A stretch of DNA of 22,134 nucleotides. Source: Acidimicrobiaceae bacterium (GTDB lineage: Bacteria; Actinomycetota; Acidimicrobiia; Acidimicrobiales; UBA8190). A program made the translations under genes and the position numbers. Positions within the stretch are counted from its first letter, which is position 1, and each line of letters starts with the position of its first letter. Below, in pieces: positions 6,872 through 14,422 of the stretch. Below the pieces are notes generated by a model. That model saw only the letters and a list, made by a program, of their open reading frames with translations, made no database searches and was not told the origin of the DNA. The stretch is taken from NCBI GenBank assembly GCA_003453695.1, contig DMNK01000047.1:1-22134 (forward strand), given 5' to 3'.

Positions 6872-7825
6872 TCAGCCGTGGCGTGCCAGGCCGTCGTTGG
6901 GCGACAGCGTCGACCGGCGCGGCCGCCAGGAGCCGAACGCCTCGGTCAAAAAGTCGCTGATCTCTCCGGTGAGCCTGGCCGGCCTGGTCCGCAGCTCGAG
7001 GATGGAGTGGGCCTCCACCAGCCGGGCGTTGGGCAGCTGGCGCGTCAGGTGGTCGGCGTCGGTGAAGGGATGGATGAAGTCGATCTTGTGCCCGATCACC
7101 AAGGTGGGGGCGGCGATGGCGTGGCGCTGCTCGTAGGTCGGCGTGATGGGCCCCACCAGCATGCCGTGCAAGACGGCGGCGGCCTCCTCGGGCTCGAGGC
7201 GCAAGGTGCTGGCGAAGCTGTCCAGGGCGCCGATCCCCGTTGCCGGGAGGTGCCGGGCCAGCCGGGCCACCTGGCGCACGACCGGGGCGGCGTAGTGAAC
7301 CCCCAGAAGCAGGGGCAAGAAGACCAGCGCCGCCCCCGGCACGGCCCATTCCAGCACGGGCATCTCCACCACCAGCGCCCGCACCCGCTCCGGGGCCAGC
7401 ACGGCGGCCTGCAGGGCCACGTTGGCCCCGAGCGACACCCCGCCGATCGCCGCCTGGTCGATCTCGAGCTCGTCGAGCAGCGCGATCACGTGCCGGGCGT
7501 AGGAGTCCATGCGGTGAGCCGAGGCGTGACGCGGTCGGTCGGACAGTCCGTGGCCGGGCAGGTCCAGGAGGACGACACGGAAGCCCCGCTCGGCCAGGTC
7601 TGAGGCCAGCCGCCGGTTCATCCTGCTGTCGAGGAGGATGCCGTGGGTGAGTACCAGCACCCGGGGGCCGCTGCCGTGGACCTCGTAATGGAGGCGGATC
7701 CCGTCCACCTCGAATTCCCCGGTCTCGAAGGGGCGGCGGTCCACCAGTGAGATCACCGGGGCCAAGGGCCTGCTCAACAGGGACCCGGCCGCGCGCGGCA
7801 CCTGCGTCCTGACCACGCCACCCAT
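6872..7825 (-). CDS. Alpha/beta hydrolase
   Basis: A 317-aa alpha/beta-hydrolase-fold protein from ATG 7825, preceded by GGGGAGG (a GTG at 7831 would add two residues). Motifs, numbered from the ATG: oxyanion strand LTHG (59-62), DLPGHGLSD (88-96), the nucleophile elbow GVSLGAN with Ser131, an acid near Asp249 in GHKIDF, and His273 in VEAHSILE as probable catalytic base. A hydrophobic stretch in the cap (VPGAALVFLPLLLGVHY, ~162-178) suggests a lipophilic substrate or loose membrane contact. The N-terminal ~30 residues have no signal peptide. The convergent Rrf2 gene ends 33 bp away. The substrate is unknown; esterase, lipase or epoxide-hydrolase-type roles are all possible. Confidence 0.88.
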   Translation of the reverse strand: MGGVVRTQVPRAAGSLLSRPLAPVISLVDRRPFETGEFEVDGIRLHYEVHGSGPRVLVLTHGILLDSRMNRRLASDLAERGFRVVLLDLPGHGLSDRPRHASAHRMDSYARHVIALLDELEIDQAAIGGVSLGANVALQAAVLAPERVRALVVEMPVLEWAVPGAALVFLPLLLGVHYAAPVVRQVARLARHLPATGIGALDSFASTLRLEPEEAAAVLHGMLVGPITPTYEQRHAIAAPTLVIGHKIDFIHPFTDADHLTRQLPNARLVEAHSILELRTRPARLTGEISDFLTEAFGSWRPRRSTLSPNDGLARHG

Positions 7826-7888
7826 CTCCACCTCCCCGAAGACCGCAGATCGTGGTCGCAGCGCCGTCGTGAGTGCGCGACCTGTTTC

Positions 7889-7919
7889 ACCCTAGCGACG
7901 GCGACGCCCGATCGTGCAA
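7889..7919 (-). promoter_or_regulatory. Candidate promoter of the alpha/beta hydrolase gene
   Basis: On the minus strand TTGCAC (7919-7914) and TAGGGT (7894-7889) are spaced by 19 nt, slightly long. The leader to the ATG at 7825 would be about 55 nt and contains the ribosome binding site. Confidence 0.3.
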
Positions 7920-7941
7920 CTCTCTCACAACGGCCCTGGTG

Positions 7942-8478
7942 TCAGGTGAGACCGAGGCGCTGGGCGCACGAGGGCCACTGGCTCCATCCTCTGCGGGCCT
8001 GCAGCTCCTGCGCGGCCTGGTCCTGCTGGGCGGGAGGTGCATTCGAGGGCAACCCGGAGAACCCCAGGTTCTGCCAGGTGCTCACGCTGAATTGGTAGGC
8101 GCCGTAGTACCCGTTGCCGGTGTCGTCTGCGTAGTTGTCGTCGGATTCACACTGGCGCAGCTCCAACCACACGCCCGGGCTCGGGGCCGTGGGGGTGGCA
8201 GCCGGCCTCGGTGGCGGCGGTGGGGGTGGGGGTGGGGGTGGCGGCAGTGGTTTGATGGCACTGGTCAGCTGCAGCATGTGGTCGTCGGCGACGGCTGCGT
8301 GCCCGCGCATGGCGGCGGACTGGGCGTGGACCGGCGTGGAACCGAGCCGGCTCACGGCCGAGGCGAGCTGGATGCCGCCTCTGCTGTTGCCTGCGGCTGG
8401 GGGAATCGATCGCTGGGTCACCAATCCGGTGCCCAGCAGCGCGGCGATGACTACGGCGAAGTGTCGGTGCTTCCGCAT
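7942..8478 (-). CDS. Rpf-like secreted transglycosylase-domain protein
   Basis: A 178-aa exported protein with a C-terminal transglycosylase-like (resuscitation-promoting-factor) domain that would cleave peptidoglycan. The start is set by a perfect AGGAGG six bases before ATG 8478; the frame is open upstream but without such a signal. Residues 1-30 form a signal peptide (basic MRKHRH, then a hydrophobic core). A linker with twelve consecutive prolines (79-90) precedes the domain (~103-178). The domain contains W104, the catalytic Glu111 in RQCESDDNY, GYYGAYQFSVSTW and a C-terminal W-P-x-C; Cys110 and Cys171 can form the disulfide conserved in Rpf domains. There is no LysM or G5 domain. The upstream leader is long (see separate entry). 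Confidence 0.92.
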   Translation of the reverse strand: MRKHRHFAVVIAALLGTGLVTQRSIPPAAGNSRGGIQLASAVSRLGSTPVHAQSAAMRGHAAVADDHMLQLTSAIKPLPPPPPPPPPPPPRPAATPTAPSPGVWLELRQCESDDNYADDTGNGYYGAYQFSVSTWQNLGFSGLPSNAPPAQQDQAAQELQARRGWSQWPSCAQRLGLT

Positions 8479-9079
8479 CTTGCGCCTCCTTGAAGTCACG
8501 GAAACCCCGGAGGGCTCCAAGTGGGCTTGGGAATGCGGGCGGCCCGTCGCTTGCGCATACGTCTCGCGGAGCCGACGCCGGGAAGGGCGGACGGCCCTGG
8601 ACTCACTGGCCCGAACGAGGTGCGGACGGAGCAACCCTCAGGGTGTCTCTGCCGGTACCTCTCCTCTCTTCCTCGTGTGTCTTCGTCTCGGCCCTGAGGG
8701 CGGGCGCACCGGGCCACCCCGGACGCCACCCGCCCTGCGGCCGCCACGGCGCGCGCCGAGGCGGGCCGATGGTGGTCAGGGGCGGAGGCGCCCTCGAGGG
8801 GACCGCCCGAACAGGGCGGAAGCGAGCAGAAGCAAGGTCCGCTGCCGCCACAGCTCCGGATGGGAACGCCTCACCGGTGTTGCCGGTCTCACCAGGCTAG
8901 CTGGTGGCTAGCACTTGTTCGCGCGATCGCAAAGGTTTCAGTCCCAGGTCACAGGCCTGCGTGGGGCGCCACCGCGGAGGGCGACGGAGGAGAAACCCCC
9001 ATTGACCTGGGAGGACGAGCAAGCACCCCGAGGGACGAGATTTTTTTGGAGCAGGTGCTCCGGAGTGCCCGCTCCAGCC
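8479..9079. other. 600-bp intergenic region upstream of the Rpf-like gene
   Basis: No plausible gene is seen here. On the minus strand the last 40 nt before the Rpf-like start hold an anti-Shine-Dalgarno candidate: CCCTCC (8514-8509) can pair either with an upstream GGAG or with the AGGAGG at 8490-8485. Further upstream, perfect 10-bp arms TCCCAGGTCA (8942-8951) and TGACCTGGGA (9003-9012) enclose 51 nt. A T7 run (9041-9047) is followed by GGAGCA-gg-TGCTCC (9048-9061). This T-run lies on the wrong side of the hairpin to be a plus-strand terminator and on the wrong strand for surE. Confidence 0.5.
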
Positions 9080-9979
9080 TCAGCTCGAGGGGGCCGAACG
9101 TCCGGCGGCCGCCGCCCCTCGACCGGGTCTGACCTGGTCCAACCGGTCGGAGAGCACCTCGAGAGCCTCGGCCACCACGGGCTTCGCCTCGGGTCCCGCC
9201 TCTCGCACCCCCACCAGGGCGGTGACCGAGGCGAAGTCGGCCGCCAGCAACCCGGCGTCGCTGTCGAGGTCCTGACCGGGACGGGTGCGGCCCGGCGGAG
9301 CGAGGTCGAGGCGGAGCGTGCCCGACCCGGCCGGGGGCAGGGTCACATGGGGGTGGCCGTCGCCGGGGTGGTGAGGCGGGCCGCCGGCGTCGTGGACGGC
9401 GGATCGGATGCTCCCGCCTCTGGCCAGGCGCCCGCTACGCACGCCTCGCACCTCGACGAGAGGGAGGTTGGGCGTGTTGAGGTTGAGCACGGTGCCGGGC
9501 GGGCTGTCGGCCAAGAGGGGCACCAGCGCGGCCGCCAGTGAGGCAGGGGTCTCCCAGGGCACCGGGTCCTCACCCCAGCGGATGGAAGCGGCCAGACAGC
9601 GCAAGCCGAAGTGGGCGCCCGTGAGCGTCGCCCCGACGGTGCCCGAGTGCATGGCGGAGCGTCCCACGTTGATGCCGTGGTTCACCCCTGACAGCACCAT
9701 GTCGGGTGCCGGGCCGAAGCCACCCACGCAGGACAGGATCACCGCCAGAGCCGGCGGGCCGTCGATGCCGTAGGTCGGGACGTCGAGCTCTTCGATCACG
9801 TGCGACTCGTAGTCCACGCCCTCGCGCGAGTGCACAGGGCCGACCGCTGCCCCGGAGCCGCTGTAGTCGACGAGGGGAGCGACCACGACCACCTCGTGTC
9901 CGGTGGAGTGAGCGGCCCGAGCCAGGGCGGCGATCCCCGGCGCGCGGACGCCGTCGTCGTTGGTGACCAGGATGCGCAC
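9080..9979 (-). CDS. surE: 5'/3'-nucleotidase SurE
   Basis: A 299-aa SurE phosphatase, which removes phosphate from nucleoside monophosphates with a divalent metal, usually in stationary-phase or stress survival. The GTG start at 9979 is followed at once by the family N-terminus RILVTNDDGVRAPG, with metal ligands D8 and D9. Further conserved parts are APLVDYSGSG (metal-binding Ser and nearby residues, ~34-43) and LSGVNHGINVG with the ligand Asn (~95-105), then the SGTVGAT turn. GGAGG lies about five bases upstream of the start. The C-terminal ~20 residues (Gly/Ala/Arg-rich) are less conserved. It is divergent from the epimerase gene, sharing a palindromic promoter. Confidence 0.94.
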   Translation of the reverse strand: MRILVTNDDGVRAPGIAALARAAHSTGHEVVVVAPLVDYSGSGAAVGPVHSREGVDYESHVIEELDVPTYGIDGPPALAVILSCVGGFGPAPDMVLSGVNHGINVGRSAMHSGTVGATLTGAHFGLRCLAASIRWGEDPVPWETPASLAAALVPLLADSPPGTVLNLNTPNLPLVEVRGVRSGRLARGGSIRSAVHDAGGPPHHPGDGHPHVTLPPAGSGTLRLDLAPPGRTRPGQDLDSDAGLLAADFASVTALVGVREAGPEAKPVVAEALEVLSDRLDQVRPGRGAAAAGRSAPSS

Positions 9980-10010
9980 ACCGTCCTCCGACCAGGCCGT
10001 GTTCGGGACC

Positions 10011-10039
10011 GGCACCGGTGCCTCCCGGTACCATACCGG
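10011..10039. promoter_or_regulatory. Palindromic divergent promoter/operator (surE / epimerase)
   Basis: Two dyads lie side by side between the divergent starts: GGCACCGGTGCC (10011-10022, perfect 12-bp palindrome) and CCGGTA-CCA-TACCGG (10025-10039, perfect arms). The second dyad carries a plus-strand -10-like TACCAT (10029-10034), nine bases before the epimerase ATG, and a minus-strand TATGGT (10035-10030) about 50 bp before the surE GTG. The two -10 boxes therefore overlap. Confidence 0.45.
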
Positions 10040-10043
10040 CCCG

Positions 10044-10979
10044 ATGGCGCCTTCCCCTTCGGAGCCGTTGCCACCGTCGGGGGACCAGCACCTGGTCGGC
10101 CACGGACGGGCGGAGGCCGTGGTGACCGAAGTCGGCGCCACGTTGCGCTCCTACATCGTCGACGGCGTGCCGGTCGTCGACGGTTTCGACGTCTCTGCCA
10201 TGGCCGGCGACGGGCGCGGTCAGGTGCTGGCACCCTGGCCCAATCGCCTGGGCGACGGGCGCTACAGCTTCGAAGGCCGACAAGGACGCGCCGCGCTCAA
10301 CGAGCCGGAGCGTCGCAACGCCATCCACGGTCTCGTGCGCTACCTCGCCTGGGAGTTGCGCGGGCGTGCCCAGAACACGGTCTCGCTCGGCTGTGAGCTC
10401 CAGCCGCAGCCCGGCTACCCCTGGCGTCTGGCGCTCGAGGTGGAGTACCGGCTCGGTCGGGACGGCCTCACCGTGCACAGCACGGCCACCAACCTCGATG
10501 ACGCCGCTGCCCCTCTCGGCGTGGGCTTCCATCCCTACGTCACGGTGGGGACGCCGGACATCGACAGCACCCGGCTCGAGCTCCGGGCGAACCACTACCT
10601 GACCTCCGACGAGCGGGGGCTCCCTGTGGGACAGGCCCCGGTGGCGGGCTCGGAGTTCGACTTCGGGGTGGCCCGGCCCCTGGGGCCCACGCGACTCGAC
10701 ACCTGCTTCGGAGGGTTGCGCCGCGACCGTGACGGGATGGCGCACGTCAGCCTGCGCCATCCCGATCAGGACCGCATGGTCACGGTGTGGGTGGACGGCG
10801 CCTTCGACTGGGTGATGCTCTACTCGGGTGACACGGTTACGCCGCAGGAACGACGACGGCGGTCACTGGCGGTGGAGCCGATGACGTGTCCTCCTGACGC
10901 CTTGCGCTCCGGCACCGATCTGGTGACGCTGGCCCCCGGTGCCAGCTGGCGCGGGACATGGGGGATCGCTCCCAGCTGA
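10044..10979 (+). CDS. Aldose 1-epimerase (galactose mutarotase-like)
   Basis: A 311-aa protein of the aldose-1-epimerase fold, which interconverts alpha and beta anomers of sugars. Recognisable elements are the N-terminal strand VVTEVGATLRSYIVDGVPVVDGF, VLAPWPNRLGDGRYSFEG (substrate Arg), NAIHGL with the first catalytic His, GFHPYVTVG with the second His, and SLAVEPMTCPPDAL with the catalytic Glu. The order and spacing match the family and the length is normal. ATG 10044 is chosen because TACCAT lies nine bases before it and upstream codons run into the promoter dyads. A strong hairpin 60 bp after the stop probably ends transcription. Sugar specificity is not predictable; it may act on a phosphorylated or free hexose. 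Confidence 0.92.
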   Translation: MAPSPSEPLPPSGDQHLVGHGRAEAVVTEVGATLRSYIVDGVPVVDGFDVSAMAGDGRGQVLAPWPNRLGDGRYSFEGRQGRAALNEPERRNAIHGLVRYLAWELRGRAQNTVSLGCELQPQPGYPWRLALEVEYRLGRDGLTVHSTATNLDDAAAPLGVGFHPYVTVGTPDIDSTRLELRANHYLTSDERGLPVGQAPVAGSEFDFGVARPLGPTRLDTCFGGLRRDRDGMAHVSLRHPDQDRMVTVWVDGAFDWVMLYSGDTVTPQERRRRSLAVEPMTCPPDALRSGTDLVTLAPGASWRGTWGIAPS

Positions 10980-11036
10980 GCGCCGCGCCGTCACTCACCC
11001 GCTCGACCGGCCTGGCGACCGCTCGCTCCCGTGGAC

Positions 11037-11071
11037 GCGAACAGCCGCCGGTTTCCCGGCGGCTGTCTCGC
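11037..11071. terminator. Strong hairpin, probable bidirectional terminator
   Basis: ACAGCCGCCGG (11041-11051), loop TTTC, CCGGCGGCTGT (11056-11066): a perfect 11-bp stem. It can be lengthened by GCGA/TCGC outside a single bulged C. It sits between the convergent epimerase and small-membrane-protein genes. There is no U-tract on either strand, as is common in high-GC actinobacteria. Confidence 0.65.
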
Positions 11072-11113
11072 CCGTAATCGTTGTGCCCGGTCGATGCCGG
11101 GCGACGAGGTGGC

Positions 11114-11449
11114 CTAGGCGGCCCGGCGCAGATCCCGCTGCTCCATCACCTCGGCCTGGTCGTGGAACTTGCGGTGCAGCCCGGCGAAGAACTCCGTGAC
11201 TGCGTGCAGGAAGGTGGCGGCGCCGCCCATGGCCAGGCCGGTCATGGTGACCCCGACCCAGTCGTAGCGGAGGCCCCCGATGCCCCATGCCGACCACATG
11301 TTCAGGTTGGCGAGCCAGGCGAGGGCCATGCCCATGGCGCACGCCGTCACCACCCACCGCTCCCCGGCGTGGTGCAGGTACCGCTCACCGAACATGGTGA
11401 GCCCCATGACGCCAAAGGAGAAGAAGAGGAACAACGCAAATTCGTGCAT
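11114..11449 (-). CDS. Small membrane protein of unknown function
   Basis: A 111-aa protein that I do not recognise. AGGAGG lies five bases before ATG 11449, so this start is firm. It has three hydrophobic segments: ~4-20 (begins FALFLFFSFGVMG), ~32-55 (WVVTACAMGMALAWLANLNMW) and ~64-88, followed by an amphipathic, charged tail (residues 91-111) likely on the cytoplasmic side. Gly- and Met-rich helices with buried His, Trp and Asn are seen, but no catalytic motif. The gene lies downstream of the GGDEF-EAL gene on the same strand, 219 bp away, behind a leader with two strong hairpins and a more A/T-rich sequence than its surroundings. The leader suggests regulated expression of its own. Confidence 0.75.
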   Translation of the reverse strand: MHEFALFLFFSFGVMGLTMFGERYLHHAGERWVVTACAMGMALAWLANLNMWSAWGIGGLRYDWVGVTMTGLAMGGAATFLHAVTEFFAGLHRKFHDQAEVMEQRDLRRAA

Positions 11450-11461
11450 ATGCACCTCCTC

Positions 11462-11516
11462 GGGTTCTACAGAGAACCCTGCAGGGAGCGAGAGAGTTTC
11501 CCTCGGATCTCCCTGC
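11462..11516 (-). promoter_or_regulatory. Structured mRNA leader before the small membrane protein
   Basis: Reading the minus strand: GCAGGGAG (11516-11509), a 20-nt interior with a further CGAG/CTCG pairing, CTCCCTGC (11488-11481), then two bases on GGGTTCT-CTGT-AGAACCC (11479-11462), then GAGGAGG and the ATG. Both stems are perfect (8 bp and 7 bp) and stack almost directly before the ribosome binding site. I do not match it to a known riboswitch class. Confidence 0.55.
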
Positions 11517-11594
11517 ATCGATGATATGCGGATACGCCTAAAGATCGGTGGACCATTGTGGGTGAAATCGGGTCTAGACTGAGGGGTAGAGGGT

Positions 11595-11616
11595 CCGGGT
11601 ATTTCCAAATACCCGG
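11595..11616. terminator. Perfect 22-bp dyad after the GGDEF-EAL gene
   Basis: CCGGGTATTT-CC-AAATACCCGG: 10-bp perfect arms with a 2-nt centre, 52 bp after the GGDEF-EAL stop. It may be a terminator for that gene or a protein-binding operator for the next one; the very short centre favours a DNA site at least as much as an RNA hairpin. No U-tract follows. Confidence 0.4.
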
Positions 11617-11668
11617 TTGGGTCATTTGCGTGCCCGCGTCACCCGGTCCCCCGGGAACGGCCACACCG

Positions 11669-14422
11669 TCAGCTGGCCCGGGGCAGCATCCCCTCGATCT
11701 CCGAAGCCCCCACAGGACGCCCGAGGAGGAATCCCTGGGCGAGGTGGCACCCGAGTGCCTTGAGCCGCTCCACCTGCTCGGGCCGCTCCACGCCCTCGGC
11801 CACGACGGAGAGGTCGAAGGCTTCGGCCACGCTCACGACGGCCCCGATCACGGCGTCATATCGGGTGCCGATCCCGTCCACGAACGACTTGTCGATCTTC
11901 ACGACGTCGATGGGAAGGCGCGACAGGGAGTTGAGCGAGGAGAAGCCCGTCCCGAAGTCGTCGATGGCGACACGCACGCCCATGCCTCGGAGCGCGTTGA
12001 GACGGCGGACAGCGGCATGGGGGTCGCTCATGAACACGCTCTCGGTGATCTCGAGGACCAGGCAGTCGGGTGGCACCCCGGTCTCCTCGAGGACAGTGGC
12101 CACTTCGGCGATCAGGTGGTCGTGCTCGAGCTGGCGGTTGGACACGTTGACGCTGATCCCGATGCGCGACGGCACCGTTCTTCCCACCAGCCACTTGGCC
12201 GCTTCCCGGCATGCCTCGCCCAGCACCCACCGGCCGATCTGCACGACCAGTCCGGACTCCTCGGCGATGGGCATGAAGGAGAGCGGCGGCACGTCTCCCC
12301 TCTGCGGGTGGTGCCAGCGCAACAGTGCTTCCACGCCGACCACCGATCCGTCGCGCAGGTCGACATAGGGCTGGTACGCCAACGACAGCTCGTTGGCGAG
12401 CAGGGCATGGTGGAGGGACGACTCGATCTCCAGCCGCTCCACTGCTCGGTGGGTCAAGGCCTCGTCGAACAGCTCGACCCGGGCCCGTCCTCGTTGCTTG
12501 GCGTGGTACATGGCGGCATCGGCGTCACGCAGCAGGTCGTTGGCGTCGTCGTCCCTGCCCCCGAAGGCGATCCCCACGCTGGCCGAGACGAAGCACTCCA
12601 CGCCGTGCAGGACGAAGGGGCGGTCGAACGCCGCCAGCAGGCGCCATGCGTAGGCCGTCGCGCCCTGTCGGTCGGCCTGGCCCTCGACCAGCACGGCAAA
12701 CTCGTCGCCGCCAAAGCGGGCCACGACGTCGCTCGACCGGGCCGTCTCGGCGATGCGCCGAGCCACTTCCGCCAGCAGCGAGTCGCCCACAGCGTGGCCC
12801 CGGCTGTCGTTCACGTACTTGAAGTGGTCGACGTCGAGGAAGCACACGGCCACCGGAGGGCCGCCCGGCGCCGCCTGCAGCAGCGCGTCGGCCAGCCGCT
12901 CCACGAACAGGGTCCGGTTGGGGAGCCCGGTGAGCTCGTCGTGGGAGGCCTGATGGGCCAGCCGGCGTTCGAACTCGCGGCGTTCGGTGACATCGCGGAT
13001 GGCGGCGGTGACCACGAGGCCCTCGGGGGTCTCGATGGGCCCCACCACGACCTCGATGGGGAACTCGGTGCCGTCCTTGCGCAGCCCGCACAGCTCGTCG
13101 GCGTCGCCCAGCACGGTGGGTCGGGGATCGCTGGCGAAACGCAGGCGGTAACCGTCGGCGGCGGGGCGCGACTGGACGGCGAGCATGCGTTCCAAGGGCT
13201 GGCCCATCAGCTCGCCCGCCTCGTACCCGAAGACCGTTCGTACCTGGTGGTTGGCTTCGAGGATCCTGCCGTTGACGTCCAGGACGACCATGGCGTCGGG
13301 GGCGGACTCCACGAGCGAGCGGAAGTGTGCCGCGTCTCGACGTTGGTGCTCGAGCTTGCGGGAGTTGGCGATGCCGGTCCCGGCATGAGCGGCGATGAGC
13401 TCGACCGCCGCCACCTCTTCCGGAGTCACGGCCCGCTCCAGGCGGGTGCCGCCCACGAGAACGGCCGTCAGCTCGCCGTCGACCCAGACAGGTGCGGCGA
13501 CCACCCTGCGGAAACCCTCTGCCCTCAGCTCCGGGACGACGTGCGGCATGGACAAGTAGTCGTCGACCACCACCGTGGCCCGCTGGCGCAGGACCATGGC
13601 GGGCATCCCCCGGTTGGACGGCTGCAGCGAGTCTTCCCCGTACCCGGCGGGCAACCCGACGGGGTGCAGGACCCGATAGTGGTCGGCGTCCACGAACATG
13701 CACACGTTGGCGGCCTCGAAGCCGACTTGGCTGACTGCGTCGACGGCCCACGCCACGATGGAGGGCTCGTCGAGGGCCGACAGCGCCTGGCCCAGTCCGG
13801 CGACCCGGTTCCACAGCCGGGCGCGGTGTTCCGACTCTTCGGTGGCACCGGCGTGGAACGTGAGCTCGCCGGTGAGCTTGCCCGACAGGACGTCTGCCAT
13901 GGCGGCCACGGCCACGATCATCCCCAACCGGAGCAGGATCGTGGCGGTGCCGATGCCCCAGCCGGTGGCGGCCAGCGTGGATAGGTAGGCGACGACCAGC
14001 ATGAGGTTGAGCACCGTGCGCGCCGTGCGGGGATAGGCCACCCCCGTTTGGAACACCGCCAGGGCCAGGAAGACGAGGTACAGGTCGGAGTGGGCGGCGC
14101 CGCTGAAGGCGATGCCGGCGCACACCAGGGCGGCGTCGGCGACGGACCAGGTGCACAGCAGCGGCACGGCGAGGCCCTGTTCGGCGACTCGCCGCCAGGG
14201 GAGAAGGGCGATGACCCCTACGCTCGCCGTGGCCACCGTCAACAGCGCGAAGTAGGCCGGCGCGTCGATCGGTTCGTGTCCGGGCACGAGCCCGTACACG
14301 AACAGCACCCCGATGACCACGAGGCTCGAAACCACGCCGGCGCCGATCGACTGGAGACGGATCTCGTCCAGCACACCGAGGGGACCGGACCGGCCCGCCG
14401 TGGTGGCGTCGACGTGCTTCAT
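11669..14422 (-). CDS. Membrane GAF-PAS-GGDEF-EAL c-di-GMP signalling protein
   Basis: A 917-aa bifunctional-looking c-di-GMP protein. Order: five to six membrane helices (~25-178), a GAF-like domain (~200-355), a PAS domain (~365-480), GGDEF (~488-650) and EAL (~665-912). GGDEF is intact (GGDEF 571-575, FLDVDHFKYVND before it) with an I-site RSSD five residues upstream (562-565). EAL is also intact: EAL 698-700, N759, E791, DDFGTGFSS (821-829), K842 in VKIDKSF, E876 in VVAEGVE and QGFLLGRP (896-903). It could make or degrade c-di-GMP according to signals read by the membrane, GAF or PAS parts. ATG 14422 is chosen because GGAG lies six bases upstream; the frame is open to 14680 but would overlap the divergent VOC gene. 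Confidence 0.93.
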   Translation of the reverse strand: MKHVDATTAGRSGPLGVLDEIRLQSIGAGVVSSLVVIGVLFVYGLVPGHEPIDAPAYFALLTVATASVGVIALLPWRRVAEQGLAVPLLCTWSVADAALVCAGIAFSGAAHSDLYLVFLALAVFQTGVAYPRTARTVLNLMLVVAYLSTLAATGWGIGTATILLRLGMIVAVAAMADVLSGKLTGELTFHAGATEESEHRARLWNRVAGLGQALSALDEPSIVAWAVDAVSQVGFEAANVCMFVDADHYRVLHPVGLPAGYGEDSLQPSNRGMPAMVLRQRATVVVDDYLSMPHVVPELRAEGFRRVVAAPVWVDGELTAVLVGGTRLERAVTPEEVAAVELIAAHAGTGIANSRKLEHQRRDAAHFRSLVESAPDAMVVLDVNGRILEANHQVRTVFGYEAGELMGQPLERMLAVQSRPAADGYRLRFASDPRPTVLGDADELCGLRKDGTEFPIEVVVGPIETPEGLVVTAAIRDVTERREFERRLAHQASHDELTGLPNRTLFVERLADALLQAAPGGPPVAVCFLDVDHFKYVNDSRGHAVGDSLLAEVARRIAETARSSDVVARFGGDEFAVLVEGQADRQGATAYAWRLLAAFDRPFVLHGVECFVSASVGIAFGGRDDDANDLLRDADAAMYHAKQRGRARVELFDEALTHRAVERLEIESSLHHALLANELSLAYQPYVDLRDGSVVGVEALLRWHHPQRGDVPPLSFMPIAEESGLVVQIGRWVLGEACREAAKWLVGRTVPSRIGISVNVSNRQLEHDHLIAEVATVLEETGVPPDCLVLEITESVFMSDPHAAVRRLNALRGMGVRVAIDDFGTGFSSLNSLSRLPIDVVKIDKSFVDGIGTRYDAVIGAVVSVAEAFDLSVVAEGVERPEQVERLKALGCHLAQGFLLGRPVGASEIEGMLPRAS

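Noticed and set aside
5626..6960. Long plus-strand frame across the DUF4193 gene.
   Set aside because: It is Ser/Arg-rich shadow sequence opposite an Asp/Glu-rich gene whose CxxC motifs are unmistakable.
8479..8634. N-terminal extension of the Rpf-like protein.
   Set aside because: The ATG at 8478 has a perfect AGGAGG and begins a signal peptide; the extension would bury that signal.
9041..9061. T7 run with adjacent hairpin as an intrinsic terminator.
   Set aside because: On the plus strand the U-tract precedes the hairpin, and on the minus strand the hairpin is followed by A7, so neither order is right.
11462..11516. Guanidine-II (mini-ykkC) riboswitch in the small membrane protein leader.
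   Set aside because: Two hairpins before a ribosome binding site fit the outline, but the loops lack the required ACGR sequences.
11558..13984. An 808-codon plus-strand frame antisense to the GGDEF-EAL gene.
   Set aside because: No family motif; His/Gly/Val-rich composition typical of a high-GC shadow frame.
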